Shown here: one piece after another, positions 1 to 9,583 of the stretch
Layout: the number at the start of each line of letters is the position of its first letter
Position numbering within the stretch: the first letter of the stretch is position 1
Source: AP-16 sp963755055
GTDB lineage: Bacteria > Pseudomonadota > Alphaproteobacteria > Rhizobiales > Xanthobacteraceae
Length of the DNA stretch: 64,000 nucleotides
Assembly: GCA_963755055.1 (NCBI GenBank)
Contig: CAVWIS010000048.1
Location: forward strand, 1 to 64,000
Reading direction: 5' to 3'
Position numbers and translations under genes: made by a program
Notes under the pieces: generated by a model
What the model saw: the letters and a program-made list of their open reading frames with translations, nothing else
Database searches by the model: none
What the model was told of the DNA's origin: nothing

Positions 1-324
1 AGTAGCGGTCCCCGTGACGAGCAAGCCCCGGAGATACCCGAAAGAAAATAGAATGGGTGCCGCGGCGTTGATACCACTTCGATGTACCAGTCGCAAAGGT
101 CACCCGGTGGACTACTCCGTCCTGAGCATCTCTTGCTGGTCTCGTATCCGGTGGTAGTATCCCACGACCTCACCGTTGTCCGGTTCGGATTAAACACTCG
201 CCGGCAGCTCCCCACATATTGTGGCCACCCTGGCCCTTCACAAGTAAATATTGATGTGGGATCGCCACCAAGATGAGGGCCGTCGGCTGGGCGCCTCGCG
301 TTATTCCTGCTGGAGCGCCCCTAC

Positions 325-1065
325 ATGATGGATACCGAAGCTTCCCGAGGTTCACCTAAGGGATCAGCTGCTGGAAGTGAAGTACGTTTTGCTGGCCAGC
401 CGTGCGCGGACGAGCAAGCGCATCAGCTGGTCGGGCACGTGTACACACTGGTGGCCGAAGGTGCCCCACAGGGCTCACGTGGTCCGTATGAGCGCACAAC
501 CGAGCAGATGGGTGCGCGCCGTTGAAGGTCTCGTTGGGGACCTGCTCAGGGCGCAGGGTGATGGCAAGGGCAAATCGGGCCGGGTGTACCGGTCGCTGCG
601 GGCGGAGAGCTTCACCGGAGAGAAGGTGGGCCATCGCGCGTTCATCCGGGTCGTCGAACCTGCTCCCGCGAGTTGGGCCTCTTGGAAAACAAGCCGGGTC
701 TCCAGATGTGGTTCGACGGGTTCCAGCCAGGTGGCCCCAAGCTGCCACAAGTCCAGCACGCAAGTTGTTTCAGGGCTACCGAGCAGCTGCTTGGAATAGC
801 TGCTCAGTTCGGTGTCGCGGGCGACAACTCTAATAATATTTATATCGTCGTCTACCACGTACTCCCCTTCAACTGAGAGCCAGCGCCACACGCAAATATG
901 GGCAGAAGGTGCGCGGCCGAACGTTGTCGTTCGAGCACACCGACAAGACACGCAAGCTCGCAGTAAACCCAGGGAGCTGAACGAGTTCTTCGATAAGTTC
1001 GAGCTGCGCGGCGAAGCATCGAGTCAACCAAGGTGACGACCCGCAGTTTGACTGGAACAGGGGTG
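325..1065 (+). pseudogene. Frameshifted unknown gene, left-arm copy
   Basis: This is the mirror copy of the broken gene at 1070-1830, reading rightward into the palindrome centre. It carries the same segments (LRAESFTGEKVGHRAF near 597-645, the ELNEFFDKFELRG segment near 975-1010) but with different frame breaks, so no arm holds an intact reading frame. Comparing the two arms base by base is the only way to guess the true sequence. Function unknown. Confidence 0.3.
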
Positions 1066-1069
1066 GGCG

Positions 1070-1830
1070 CACCCCTGTTCCAGTCGAACTCCGGGTCGTC
1101 ACCTTGGTTGAACACGCGGATGAACCCGCGATGCGAGCCGCCGCGCAGCTCGAACTTATCGAAGAACTCGTTCAGCTCCCTGACGTCGGCTTCGAGCTTG
1201 CGTGTCTTGTCGGTGTGCTCGAACGACAACGTTCGGCCGCGCACCTTCTGCCCATATTTGCGTGTGGCGCTGGCTCTCAGTTGAAGGGGATTGCGTGGTA
1301 GATCAACGAGAAAAGTGGTCCTTCGCGTTGTCGCCCGCGACACCGAACTGAGCAGCTATTCCAAGCAGCTGCTCGGAAGCCCTGAAACGACTTGCGTGCT
1401 GGAACTTGTGGCAGCTTGGGGCCACCTGGCTGGAACCCGTCGAACCACATCTGGAAACCCCGCTTGTGGTCCAAGAGGCCCAGCTCGCGGGAGCCGGTTC
1501 GACGACCCGGATGAACGCGCGATGGCCCACCTTCTCTCCGGTGAAGCTCTCCGCCCGCAGCGACCGGTACACCCAGCCTTATTTGCCCTTGCCATCGCCC
1601 TGCGCCCTGAGCAGGTCCCCAACGAGACCTTCAACGGCGCGCTCGCATCTGCTCGGTTGTGCGCTCATACGGACCACGTGAGCCCTGTGGGGCACCTTCG
1701 GCCACCAGTGTGTACACGTGCCCGACCAGCTGATGCGCTTGCTCCGTCCGCGCACGGCTGGCCAGCGAAGCGTATTTCGCTTCCAGCAGCTGATCCTTTA
1801 GGTGAACCTCGGGAAGCTTCGTATCCATCA
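1070..1830 (-). pseudogene. Frameshifted unknown gene, right-arm copy
   Basis: On the minus strand several overlapping frames each give plausible protein segments that can be stitched into one reading. In order these are a segment with LRAESFTGEKVGHRAF near 1520-1570, a segment with FRASEQLLGIAAQFG near 1350-1390, and a segment running from ATRKYGQKVRGRTLSFEHT to ELNEFFDKFELRG and RGFIRVFNQGDDPEFDWNRG, which ends at the palindrome centre. The reading is broken by at least three frame changes and stops abruptly at 1070, so the C-terminus is missing. I do not recognise the family. The charged, soluble composition would suit a phage- or plasmid-type accessory protein, but that is inference. Confidence 0.35.
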
Positions 1831-2095
1831 TGTAGGGGCACTCAGGTAGGAATGACGAAAGGCGCGTGGCCGACGGCCCTCATCTTGGTGGCGATCCCAC
1901 ATCAATATTTACTTGTGAAGGGCCAGGGTGGCCACAATATGTGGGGAGCTGCCGGCGAGAGTTTAATCCGAACCGGACAACGGTGAGGTCGTGGGATACT
2001 ACCACCGGATACGAGACCAGCAAGAGATGCTCCGCGACCGCGACCTGCGAGGTCGTCCACCGGGTGACCTTTGCGACTGGTACATCGAAGTGGTA

Positions 2096-2146
<51 letters not shown>

Positions 2147-2205
2147 ACGCCGCGGCAGGCAACCTATTTTCTTTCGGTATGTCCGGGGCTTGCTCGTCAC
2201 GGGGC

Positions 2206-2667
2206 GCCTCTCTTCGGGCGCGCCAATATAATCAATATGTTATGCCGAACTTGATCCAACATCGCTACTCACTAGCTACCAACTAGCTACCACGAAGGGG
2301 ACAGGGCGCCAGCGGGTTCCGCGCCGGCATTTGCCGTCCTCATCAAAGGCGTCGGGTCGCTCCCCCTGTTTCGCCCGTCGAATTCCTCGCAGTCAATCGT
2401 ATCAGAGGACAATTCTTCGCTTTGTCAACGGCTTGGCTCACACAGATCGCCATATGGGTACGGTATGGGTACGGGCCACCGTAAAACCGGGGCAAAGAGG
2501 AGCGGCTTTCGCCCGTCCGCGACGTTCAGTGTGGGTCGAGGGGCCCTGGACCGGGTTTTTGCCTGTCCGATGAAAACGCGGGCATACGGATTGAGCGCGC
2601 CCTACTACCTTTCCCAGTTGACGGAGCTAATGGGTCCGGTGCCAATCGGGGACGAAGCGTCCCGCCG
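2206..2667. other. No recognisable gene
   Basis: This stretch contains only short unconvincing frames. Two small direct repeats are visible: ctagctacca twice near 2267-2292, and tatgggtacgg twice near 2453-2475. It separates the foldback from the minus-strand ATPase/PIN operon, whose last gene ends at 2668. Nothing else seen. Confidence 0.5.
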
Positions 2668-3207
2668 TCAACGTTGCCCGTCCCGCTGACGACCCCCGCG
2701 CCGGATTTTACGGATACAGTGAGCACAAAGTTCTTCCACCCGCACACCAGCGCGCTTTAGTGCAGCCTCATACTCCGCATAGTCGCTATCGACAGCATTC
2801 AGAATACAAGGCTTTTCCGGCGCAACCAAAGCCAGAGCAACATAAATACGGTCTGAAGGATCGAACGGTGCCAGTTCGGGATCAGCGGGAAACATTTCGA
2901 ACCCACGCTCAGCATGTCTTGCGACTTCGATACGCCGAATTCGTTTGTAGTTAAATTGATGATCTATAATGTGCTTAAAAAATGCATCACCAACGCCTGG
3001 CTGACCTCGATGTTGCAAATGGGCACTATACCCCTCAAGCACCTCACCGCCGGTATCTATAATCACCAAACCCGACTTTACGATCCGCTTCAGCATGCGT
3101 ATGCAGCAAAGCCTACAAGCCTCGTCAGCTTGCGGAGCTTTTACCACGGCCCGCACCCCGTCATTTGCAACGATCGGAACGTTTTCGTCAATAACATATG
3201 CCTTCAT
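2668..3207 (-). CDS. PIN-like nuclease partner of an AAA ATPase
   Basis: This 179-residue protein has the spacing of acidic residues expected of a PIN-fold nuclease. Asp7 lies in a first beta strand (YVIDEN), Glu29 in the first helix, Asp119 in the segment PSDRIYVALAL, and Asp140/Asp142 in NAVDSDYAEY. PIN domains cut RNA using metal held by such residues; here that is inferred from motif order, not from a clear family match. The start codon overlaps the stop of the upstream ATPase gene by four bases (ATGA), so the two are translationally coupled and presumably act together. The Arg/Gly-rich C-terminus may bind nucleic acid. Alternatives are a generic PIN-like hypothetical or the toxin half of an uncharacterised pair. 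The pairing with an OLD-like ATPase suggests a defence role. Confidence 0.65.
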   Translation of the reverse strand: MKAYVIDENVPIVANDGVRAVVKAPQADEACRLCCIRMLKRIVKSGLVIIDTGGEVLEGYSAHLQHRGQPGVGDAFFKHIIDHQFNYKRIRRIEVARHAERGFEMFPADPELAPFDPSDRIYVALALVAPEKPCILNAVDSDYAEYEAALKRAGVRVEELCAHCIRKIRRGGRQRDGQR

Positions 3208-4573
3208 TTTGCTGTCTGCTGCCTCACTAGTGCAGCTTCTTCCCGCGCAGCTATTTCGCCAAACTGGTCTCCAAAGAAATCATCAGGCCAATTCTCTATC
3301 GAACCAAATAAGTTAACTGCAAGCTCGTTGAGGCGTGACGTGCCGTGAATGTCTTGACAAAAAAATACTTTCATATCTTGCGGTGATATCTCGGGGTACG
3401 GCGATCTATACCCCTCGGCTACTCGACGCAAAAGTCGCTGCAACAAATGCTCGCTGTGGCTTTCTACAATTATTTGAATATTGCGACTCTTAACCGTCGT
3501 TATAATCACATCCGCAAGACCGGATTGGACCGCGGGATGTAGGTGAATTTCCGGTTGCTCCAAGATAACTGTTGATCTTTCGGGGGCATAATAAAGAAGG
3601 ACCAGCGCTGGGAGCACTTGTGACACCCCGAAACCGACATCAGTTATCAATGCCTCTGGTGATTTGGGTCATGCTTTACCGTAACGCGATACAACCCCGG
3701 CGCAATCTCCGTCACCGCAAACCTGTTTATGAGCCCGAGCTCCTTCAGCCACCAAGCGATCATCTCCTGAAATGGTCTACGTCGTGCTTTAGCACGAAGA
3801 TTTCGTTCTTCGCCACGTGCCGTAGCTGCCAAGATTGCATCGATCGTTCGTTCGCCTCGTCTTCCAACATCTATGGGACTGGAACCAGCCCACATGTATT
3901 GACGTTTTGGATATTCTCTCAAGGGACCTAGGTGCAAAATGCCATCCATCTGATGAACATACGCCGTCTCAAACTCACTTAAGAACTGGGAATTTTGGAA
4001 GTAGGTCCGTGCTTGATCGGGAAATGCATAAGACTTCGTTGGTCCTGGCAAATCCCATTTACGACCGAGCGTCCGTATAAATCTAAATTTATTGGTTGCG
4101 TGTGCCTCAAGTTGAAACCCCGGCCGCTCTTTTTCCCGTCTCAAAGCGAACCTGGAGCCAGCAAATTCGTACTCTAGAACGTCGCCAACCACGTTCTTAT
4201 TTCGAAGTCGTACGGACGACGATATCTCGAGTGTGTCACCGCTGAACAATGCCTCGCTACGTTTCCCGGAAGGGTCCGCTATTCTTAGCTGTTCGGGCAT
4301 GCTCCATTGCAAACTCCACGAAATGGCTTCTTCGGTCCGATGGTTGTAGACAGTGTCTCGAAAAGACCCAAGGTCGACGGGAGAGCCTTCACCCCCAAAA
4401 TCCAAAGCCAGCGACCTATCCGGCGAATCTTTCGTTTGCTTCAACAACAGCAAAAATTGGAGAAGACTACTTTTTCCTGATGAATTCGCCCCAAAAAGCA
4501 CTGTCAGAGGGGCCAACTCAAGATCAGCCTTGCGCCAGGATTTGAAGTTATGAAAACGAAGCCGCGTAAGCAT
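3204..4573 (-). pseudogene. AAA ATPase with DUF3696 C-terminus, one-base frameshift
   Basis: The stitched reading gives about 456 residues. It has an N-terminal ABC/SMC-like ATPase half with Walker A GANSSGKSS at residues 28-36, then the signature TDVGFGVSQVLP, Walker B VILEQPEIHLHP, the downstream ESHSEHLL motif, and a C-terminal DUF3696 segment with WPDDFFGDQFGE. Proteins of this architecture belong to the OLD-like ATPases that often power defence modules. The frame breaks near 3665, where the upper frame ends at a TGA and the lower frame continues; one base restores a continuous SPEALITDVG reading. The start at 4573 has AAGGA eight bases upstream and fits the family N-terminus better than the ATG 18 bases earlier. 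The PIN-like gene follows with a four-base overlap. Confidence 0.8.
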
Positions 4574-4748
4574 CTCTGTTTCCTTGTACACGGGCTCCTA
4601 CTCTACCGTAAGGAAGTCGAAACTGGGGCAGATGTGCCTACTTTGAGCTGGAGACAAATCGGGAGCCACAACGCAGTGGGACCGAGCCTATCAAGGATCG
4701 AGCCCGAGAAGAAGTGCAAAGGGCTGAACGCTTCAACCCGGCTGACGT

Positions 4749-4970
4749 CTACCGTCGCCGGCGACGTCGAGCAACGATGTCCATGAACACGGCATGGGCA
4801 TCGCCTCCGAGAGCCGCAATACTCCGCAATAGCTCTAGCACGTCAATCCGCCGCTGGCCCCGTTCATAGTTGGACACGAAGGATTGCGGCTTACCGGGCA
4901 GCTTCGCCAATTCGGCCTGCGTGAGGCCTGCCCGATCCCTGGCTGCCGTAACGGCAGCGCCCACCCTCAT
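4749..4970 (-). CDS. XRE-family helix-turn-helix regulator
   Basis: This 73-residue protein is essentially one HTH_3 (Cro/CI-like) domain: RDRAGLTQAELAKLPGKPQS followed by FVSNYERGQRRID, with a second helix pair and an Arg-rich tail. It should bind DNA as a dimer. It is divergent from the gene at 5111, and the space between them holds a perfect inverted repeat at 5048-5073 that is the obvious candidate operator, so autoregulation and control of the divergent operon are likely. It lies 158 bases downstream of the ATPase start in the opposite sense of influence and is unlikely to be in that operon. It could be an antitoxin, but no adjacent toxin is recognisable. Confidence 0.85.
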   Translation of the reverse strand: MRVGAAVTAARDRAGLTQAELAKLPGKPQSFVSNYERGQRRIDVLELLRSIAALGGDAHAVFMDIVARRRRRR

Positions 4971-5047
4971 ACTCCTTGGGGGAAACCCACACTGCGGGGC
5001 CTCCTTTTGGGGCCGGTTCGGGTGGGTCGTTGCAGTAGATCGAAAAA

Positions 5048-5073
5048 TCGAATATCGAAAATCCGATATTCGA
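5048..5073. promoter_or_regulatory. Perfect inverted repeat, probable XRE operator
   Basis: Ten bases (tcgaatatcg, 5048-5057) are repeated as an exact reverse complement at 5064-5073 with a 6-base spacer. The site sits in the divergent promoter region between the XRE gene (start 4970) and the unknown gene starting at 5111. The A+T-rich palindrome with this half-site spacing is typical for XRE repressor dimers. The assignment to the neighbouring regulator is inference from position. Confidence 0.65.
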
Positions 5074-5110
5074 GTATTGAGGGGCCGTCATCGGCCGAAA
5101 GGGCGTTACC

Positions 5111-5878
5111 ATGGATGAGCCGACCGACGAACAGCGTCGCCAAGAGGAGCTTTCACGCCGGCTACAGGAGCCGTGGAATGAACTGAATACGCTCATTCAA
5201 CGGACTTCTGGCGCCAAGAACAAGTCGCTCATTCATCGTGATGAAGCTGCAGAGCTCTTTATGGATCACTGCCGCCAGGAAGCCGCTAAGCTCCTGGCTT
5301 CGATCATTCCCCCATTACGCGTCTTTTGTGATGGAAACGGCGGTCGTCCCACGCTCGCCGATGTGATATCGCACCCGCTTTTGAGCTTCGATGGCGGTCA
5401 GTTCAAGACTAAATCGGCCGAGCGCGCATTGCTCGCATCACACTGCTACGCGATCACGACCGCGGCCGGACTGGACGCTGTCCGCTACATCGACCCATCT
5501 GCCCAGGCTGACGTCATGGAGTGGATGGTGTACCGACTTATCGTCGAAGAAGACGTCGGCGCTGAGAACGTCGGGAGGCCGCCGTCGCCATGGCTGACGC
5601 ACGAACCAGGGCACCAGGATCTATCCACTGCCGAGATACAACGAGCCCCAGGTTTTGAGGACGCCATTCCTGTATCCACCCACGTTCAATGGGCTCCAGG
5701 TACATTTGAGGGTGGCGTTCCATCAAAGCAGAAGGAACTCACGGATAGGTACACCCAACTCTCTGCCTCGCAGAAACTAATCGTGCTTCTCGTGGCACTG
5801 AAGGTATTTCGACCTCGACGCGGCGTCAGCAAGGTACTCTATCGGAAGACCTCTTCGGAGGTGGCGTCGTCGGCTTGA
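5111..5878 (+). CDS. Hypothetical protein, 255 residues
   Basis: I do not recognise this protein. It is soluble, with no signal peptide or membrane segment. Residues 1-30 are strongly charged and helical, and a middle section (about 55-150) contains LLASIIPPLRVFC and an Ala-rich helix with AERALLASHCYAITTAAGLD. The C-terminus is basic. The ATG at 5111 follows the palindromic operator by 37 bases, so the gene is probably repressed by the divergent XRE protein. A second small frame overlaps its stop (TTGA at 5875-5878), suggesting an operon. The setting, between an ATPase/PIN pair and an IS630 element, is that of an accessory island. A toxin or phage-related role is possible but unsupported. 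Confidence 0.55.
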   Translation: MDEPTDEQRRQEELSRRLQEPWNELNTLIQRTSGAKNKSLIHRDEAAELFMDHCRQEAAKLLASIIPPLRVFCDGNGGRPTLADVISHPLLSFDGGQFKTKSAERALLASHCYAITTAAGLDAVRYIDPSAQADVMEWMVYRLIVEEDVGAENVGRPPSPWLTHEPGHQDLSTAEIQRAPGFEDAIPVSTHVQWAPGTFEGGVPSKQKELTDRYTQLSASQKLIVLLVALKVFRPRRGVSKVLYRKTSSEVASSA

Positions 5879-6069
5879 ACCGGATCGGCACGGAACAGCC
5901 CGACCCAGATGTCTTCGACGAATGGCAGGATAATGTTCAAATCACGGATGCGGACGCCGCACTCAGCGACCTGCCCAACGATCTGGTCAGCCCGATCATT
6001 TCGGCAATTGGTGCGGTCGATCCGTTTTGGCCTACCTACTGCGAATTTCACCGTCTTACCTGGAGATAG
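5875..6069 (+). CDS. Hypothetical protein, 64 residues
   Basis: This short acidic protein starts with TTG overlapping the stop of the preceding gene (TTGA), the arrangement of a coupled downstream cistron. It has no motif I recognise. Residues 8-45 are rich in Asp and the tail ends in FHRLTWR. It may be a genuine small partner of the 255-residue protein or the frameshifted C-terminus of it; the sequence does not decide this. Confidence 0.35.
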   Translation: MNRIGTEQPDPDVFDEWQDNVQITDADAALSDLPNDLVSPIISAIGAVDPFWPTYCEFHRLTWR

Positions 6070-6087
6070 CATAGAGGTTTAGGCAGC

Positions 6088-6408
6088 ATGTTCGTCTCTG
6101 TTCGCAAATGGGCAAGAAGTCGATCTTCGGCCATTACCGATTACCTAGCTCACATGATGAGGTTGGCGGATAAAACGTTGCAAGAACAGCTGGCTTTCTT
6201 CGAAAAGCTCCAAGCTAGTGGGATGGCCGAATACGAGAGGACCGACCCGCGATTTATCATTGCTCAAGCGCATTTTCTGCATGCACTCTTTTCGGAAATT
6301 ACCAAGGACAGTACATTGCCGCGAGGTATCCCGCTTTCTACAGCACGTCCCGACCGGAGTGAATCGGGATTCCCAAAGGCTGCCGGAGGAGCGAGTCTAA
6401 CGCATTGA
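6088..6408 (+). CDS. Hypothetical protein, probably truncated by an insertion
   Basis: The first 75 residues look like a helical soluble protein (RLADKTLQEQLAFFEKLQAS). The last 25 residues, read through sequence just before the IS630 transposase start, are low quality and Arg/Gly/Ala-rich, so the native C-terminus has probably been lost to the insertion near 6340-6370. It lies 18 bases after the preceding small gene on the same strand and may be the third gene of the XRE-controlled operon. Function unknown. Confidence 0.4.
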   Translation: MFVSVRKWARSRSSAITDYLAHMMRLADKTLQEQLAFFEKLQASGMAEYERTDPRFIIAQAHFLHALFSEITKDSTLPRGIPLSTARPDRSESGFPKAAGGASLTH

Positions 6409-6427
6409 TTCGCCGGAGGGTTGGCCA

Positions 6428-7368
6428 ATGCGTGGACCGTATCCTGGTGAGCTGAGAGTGCAAGTCATTCGGTTCGTGGAAGGAGGAGCGTCCCGACGTG
6501 AAGCGGCCGAACAGTTCGACGTCAGCGTCAGTTCCGCGATCAGGTGGATGCAACGCTTTCGCGACGACGGGTCTTGCCAGCCAATGCCCCGTGGAGGGAG
6601 TACATCGCCATTGGAGAAGTACTCGGAGCGGATCCTCGCCCTCATTCGTGAGCAGCCGGACCTCACGCTGGATGAGATCGTTTTGGCGCTGCGAAAGCGG
6701 CGAATTCCGGCAAGCCGCAGCGCGCTTTCCCGGTTCTTCGCTCGCCACGGCATCACCTTCAAAAAAAAGCCTGCAGGCGGCAGAGCGCAAGCGAGCCGAC
6801 GTGGCTCGGGCGCGCCGACGCTGGGTTCGCGAGCAAGGCTTGCTTGACCCTGCCCGCCTTGTATTTATCGACGAAACTGCAGTCACCACCAACATGGTGC
6901 GGCTCAACGGTTGGAACCCGCGCGGGGAGCGCTTGGTCGGGGATGTGCCGATGGGGCACTGGGAAACGGTGACGTTCATCGCTGGCTTCCGTCAAACTGG
7001 CATCGTGGCGCCGATGGTGATCAAAGGAGCCATGAACGGCGAGGCCTTCCTGGCCTACGTCGAACAATGTCTGGTTCCGACACTCAAGCGCCGCGACATT
7101 GTGGTGGTCGACAACGTCTCCTTCCACAAAGTCGCCGGCGTGGAGGAGGCAATCCAGGCCGCTGGCGCAGAACCTGCGCTACCTGCCGCAGTATTCGCCG
7201 GAATTCAACCCAATCGAGTTGGTGTTCCATCCGCTCAAGGTATTGTTGCGCAAAGCTGCGGAGCGCACAATCGAAGGGTTGGAGCGGTGCGTTGGCTCGT
7301 TCATTCGAGCGCTCAACCCGTCCGAATGTATGGGCTATTTCAGGCATGCTGGCTATGAACCACTATGA
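6428..7368 (+). pseudogene. IS630-family transposase, two frame changes
   Basis: The N-terminal frame (6428 to about 6770) encodes the two helix-turn-helix segments typical of IS630 (ASRREAAEQFDVSVSSAIRW, then LDEIVLALRKRRIPASRSAL). At about 6763-6770 a run of eight A residues joins it to a second frame carrying VFIDETAVTTNM and VVVDNVSFHK. Near 7170 one extra C shifts to a third frame with YSPEFNPIELVFHPLK, supplying the last acidic residue of the DDE triad. The A8 run is a plausible programmed slippage site, since paired-frame IS630 members exist. The second break has no such excuse and suggests inactivation or sequence error. I could not define convincing terminal inverted repeats, so the element boundaries are left open. 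Confidence 0.85.
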
Positions 7369-7423
7369 CCGGGTCTCGGCAACCCCTCACTTGACATTAG
7401 TGAGTTCATGTCCTGCTCAGCCA

Positions 7424-7447
7424 CCGCATTGAGGTAAGTCAATGCGG
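7424..7447. terminator. Perfect 9-bp hairpin downstream of the IS630 gene
   Basis: The sequence ccgcattga (7424-7432) pairs exactly with tcaatgcgg (7439-7447) across a 6-base loop. It lies 56 bases past the transposase stop and is not followed by a T run. It could stop transcription, be part of the element end, or be a degenerate repeat. The surrounding 7369-7648 has no gene. Confidence 0.4.
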
Positions 7448-7648
7448 GTGGGTCTAGTCTGTGATCCGCTGTGGTCGCTGCCCCCAGCGGCGTGACCGAC
7501 CTTCTCCGCTCGGGAGTAGTTTTCGTGTACACATTCGACCCATCCAGTTCAAGCCGCGTTTCACAGGATGACAAATTAACAACGGCGTTGAAACTGAACC
7601 GGAGCGCCCTTTAAGTTCGCGCTGACGCTGACGGCAGGGGCATGGTCT

Positions 7649-9216
7649 ATGAACTCGCCCGGAGGCAAGAAACTTCACCGTATCTGGCACGCCGCCCGTA
7701 AGCAGGCCACAACGGGGCTCGTGGACACCGTCCGTGTGAACTACACGAGGTGGCTCGTGGTTGGCCTGATCGTCGCCGCCACTGGGGCTGCGCCGGAGGT
7801 GTGGTTCGCCCGTGTGCTGAACTCTGTGCACATTTCCAGCGACGCCCTGCACCTCTGGGCGGCACACGTCGACCTGCGCGTGGCCATAGTGTCCGTTGGG
7901 GTGGCGATTATCGTTGGCGATCTGCTGTGGCGCCATTATGGGCAACCGAAGCTGACGCCAAAGGGGGGAACCGCGGCTGCCGAAGCGGCGGTGCAGCCTG
8001 CGCTCGAAGCGCTTCTCCTCCCGGACAAGCCCTGGATCGCCGTCTTGCCGTTTCAAAACATTAGTGGCGACCCGGAACAGGACTACTTTGCCGACGGCAT
8101 CGCCGAGGACATCATCACGATGCTGTCGCGCAGCCAGTCGCTGTTTGTCATCGCCCGGACCTCTAGCTTCACCTACAAGGGCCGGGCGGTCGATGTGAAG
8201 CAGGTCTCGCGAGAGCTTGGCGTCCGCTATGTGCTTGAGGGTAGCGTGCGTCGTGGTGGGAACCGCGTTCGAATTACCGCCCAGCTGATCGACGCCAGGA
8301 CCGGCAACCATCTGTGGGCAGAACGATACGACCGCGACCTAGTCGATATTTTCGCCGTTCAGGACGAGATCACCGACGCTGTTGCAACTGCAATAGAGCC
8401 CGCGGTGGCGGAAATGGAGCGGTCAGCGCGCCATTCGCAAACCGCCGGAAGAACCTTAGCGCTTGGGAAACTTACCAGCGTGGACTTTGGCATTTTGTTC
8501 GCCTCGGTCCAGCGGAGAACGACGCGGCGCAGCGCCTTTTCCGACGCGCGATTGAGCTTGATCCGAACTTCGCGCCAGCTCACGCCATGCTCGCCGACGC
8601 GCTCTGCTATGCGGGCGTCCTCTACCAAACGCTTAGCCTATCTGACGCCTCGGACCAGGCTTTTGCGGCGGCACAAAGAGCCATCACTCTCGATCCACTG
8701 GATGCCACCGCGCACACATCAATGGGAGTGGCGTACTTTTTGCGGGGTGATTACAACGGTATGTTGGCTGAAGCGCAGCAAGCACTCGCTATTAACCGTA
8801 GCCACGCCAACGCTCACTACCTTCTCAGCACGATGCTGCTGTTTTCTGGCCGGCCGCGAGAAGCGCTTGAACCTATTCGCAAGTCCATCAGGCTTGACCC
8901 GCTCGGGGTCGAACGTCACGAAGGTTTGGCCAACATTGCCGTGGCTCACTATTTTCTGTGCGAGTACGAGGTTGCCGTAGACGCCGCAGAGACATGGCTT
9001 CGATCTTCCCCTGATCATCCATTCGCTCTTCGCTGGCTTGCAGCAGCGCTCGGTCAGGCGGGTCGCTTGGTCGAGGCCAGACAGGTCCTACAAAAGGCAA
9101 TGGTCCTCGCTCCGAAATCGTTCGACATGTATGTGCGGCAGCGCGTCCCGTGGATGCGCCCTGAGGACTACGAGCACCTGCTCGATGGGCTCCGGAAAGC
9201 TGGCTGGGAAGGGTGA
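7649..9216 (+). pseudogene. Membrane-anchored TolB/FlgO-like and TPR protein, frameshifted
   Basis: The 5' frame begins with about 110 residues holding two hydrophobic segments (residues about 35-50 and 70-90). A TolB/FlgO-like domain follows, with WIAVLPFQNISGDPEQDYFA, ELGVRYVLEGSVRR and AERYDRDLVDIFAVQDEI. In rhizobia this domain is usually joined to TPR repeats in cyclase or winged-helix sensor proteins. The TPR part is present but in another frame from about 8460 (LSAWETYQRGLWHF onward, with tetratricopeptide helices to KAGWEG at 9216). The junction needs two small corrections near 8437 and 8455. The usual N-terminal cyclase or DNA-binding domain is replaced by membrane segments. A role as a membrane-attached signalling scaffold is inferred. 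Confidence 0.7.
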
Positions 9217-9583
9217 AGCGTGCCTACTGGCGCTCGGTGGCCGATCGCCCTTGGCGAAGCGCGCGCTTACCCATGCGTGCTAGACAGCGGCCGATGCGCG
9301 CCGAGCGAGCCCGGTTAGGCAAACCTTTGCGTGTCCATCGCCCAAGGTTAAGCTGGCGGCCGGCGCGGTTTGGGCGGACCTGTAATGGCGACTGAGCGGA
9401 TAGAGCGGCAGCTCGCCGCCATTTTGGCGGCCGGTTTGGGTCAAAAGCGGGAGCGCCGGCCACGACGACGGCCTGCCTCGCACGCGGCCGCTGTACCTCA
9501 GTGACCGGACCCGTGTCGGGCGAACCGGGTGGGGTCGGCCTTGTGCCATGAGGAAACTCATGCACTGCAACAAGGCTCTTGCC
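9217..9583. other. Intergenic with a dispersed repeat, no gene
   Basis: The interval between the TPR gene and the first binding-protein gene contains no credible frame. Its right half (9438-9552) is one copy of the repeat also found at 14552-14666. Confidence 0.5.
9438..9552. repeat. Dispersed intergenic repeat, copy 1
   Basis: It begins gggtcaaaagcgggagcgcc and ends at ttgtgccatg. It matches 14552-14666 over its whole length with about one mismatch in seven to ten bases. The start resembles the gggtcaagggcgg units at 10698, 11793 and 13013. It lies just 3' of the first ABC_sub_bind gene in the direction of transcription. Confidence 0.75.
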
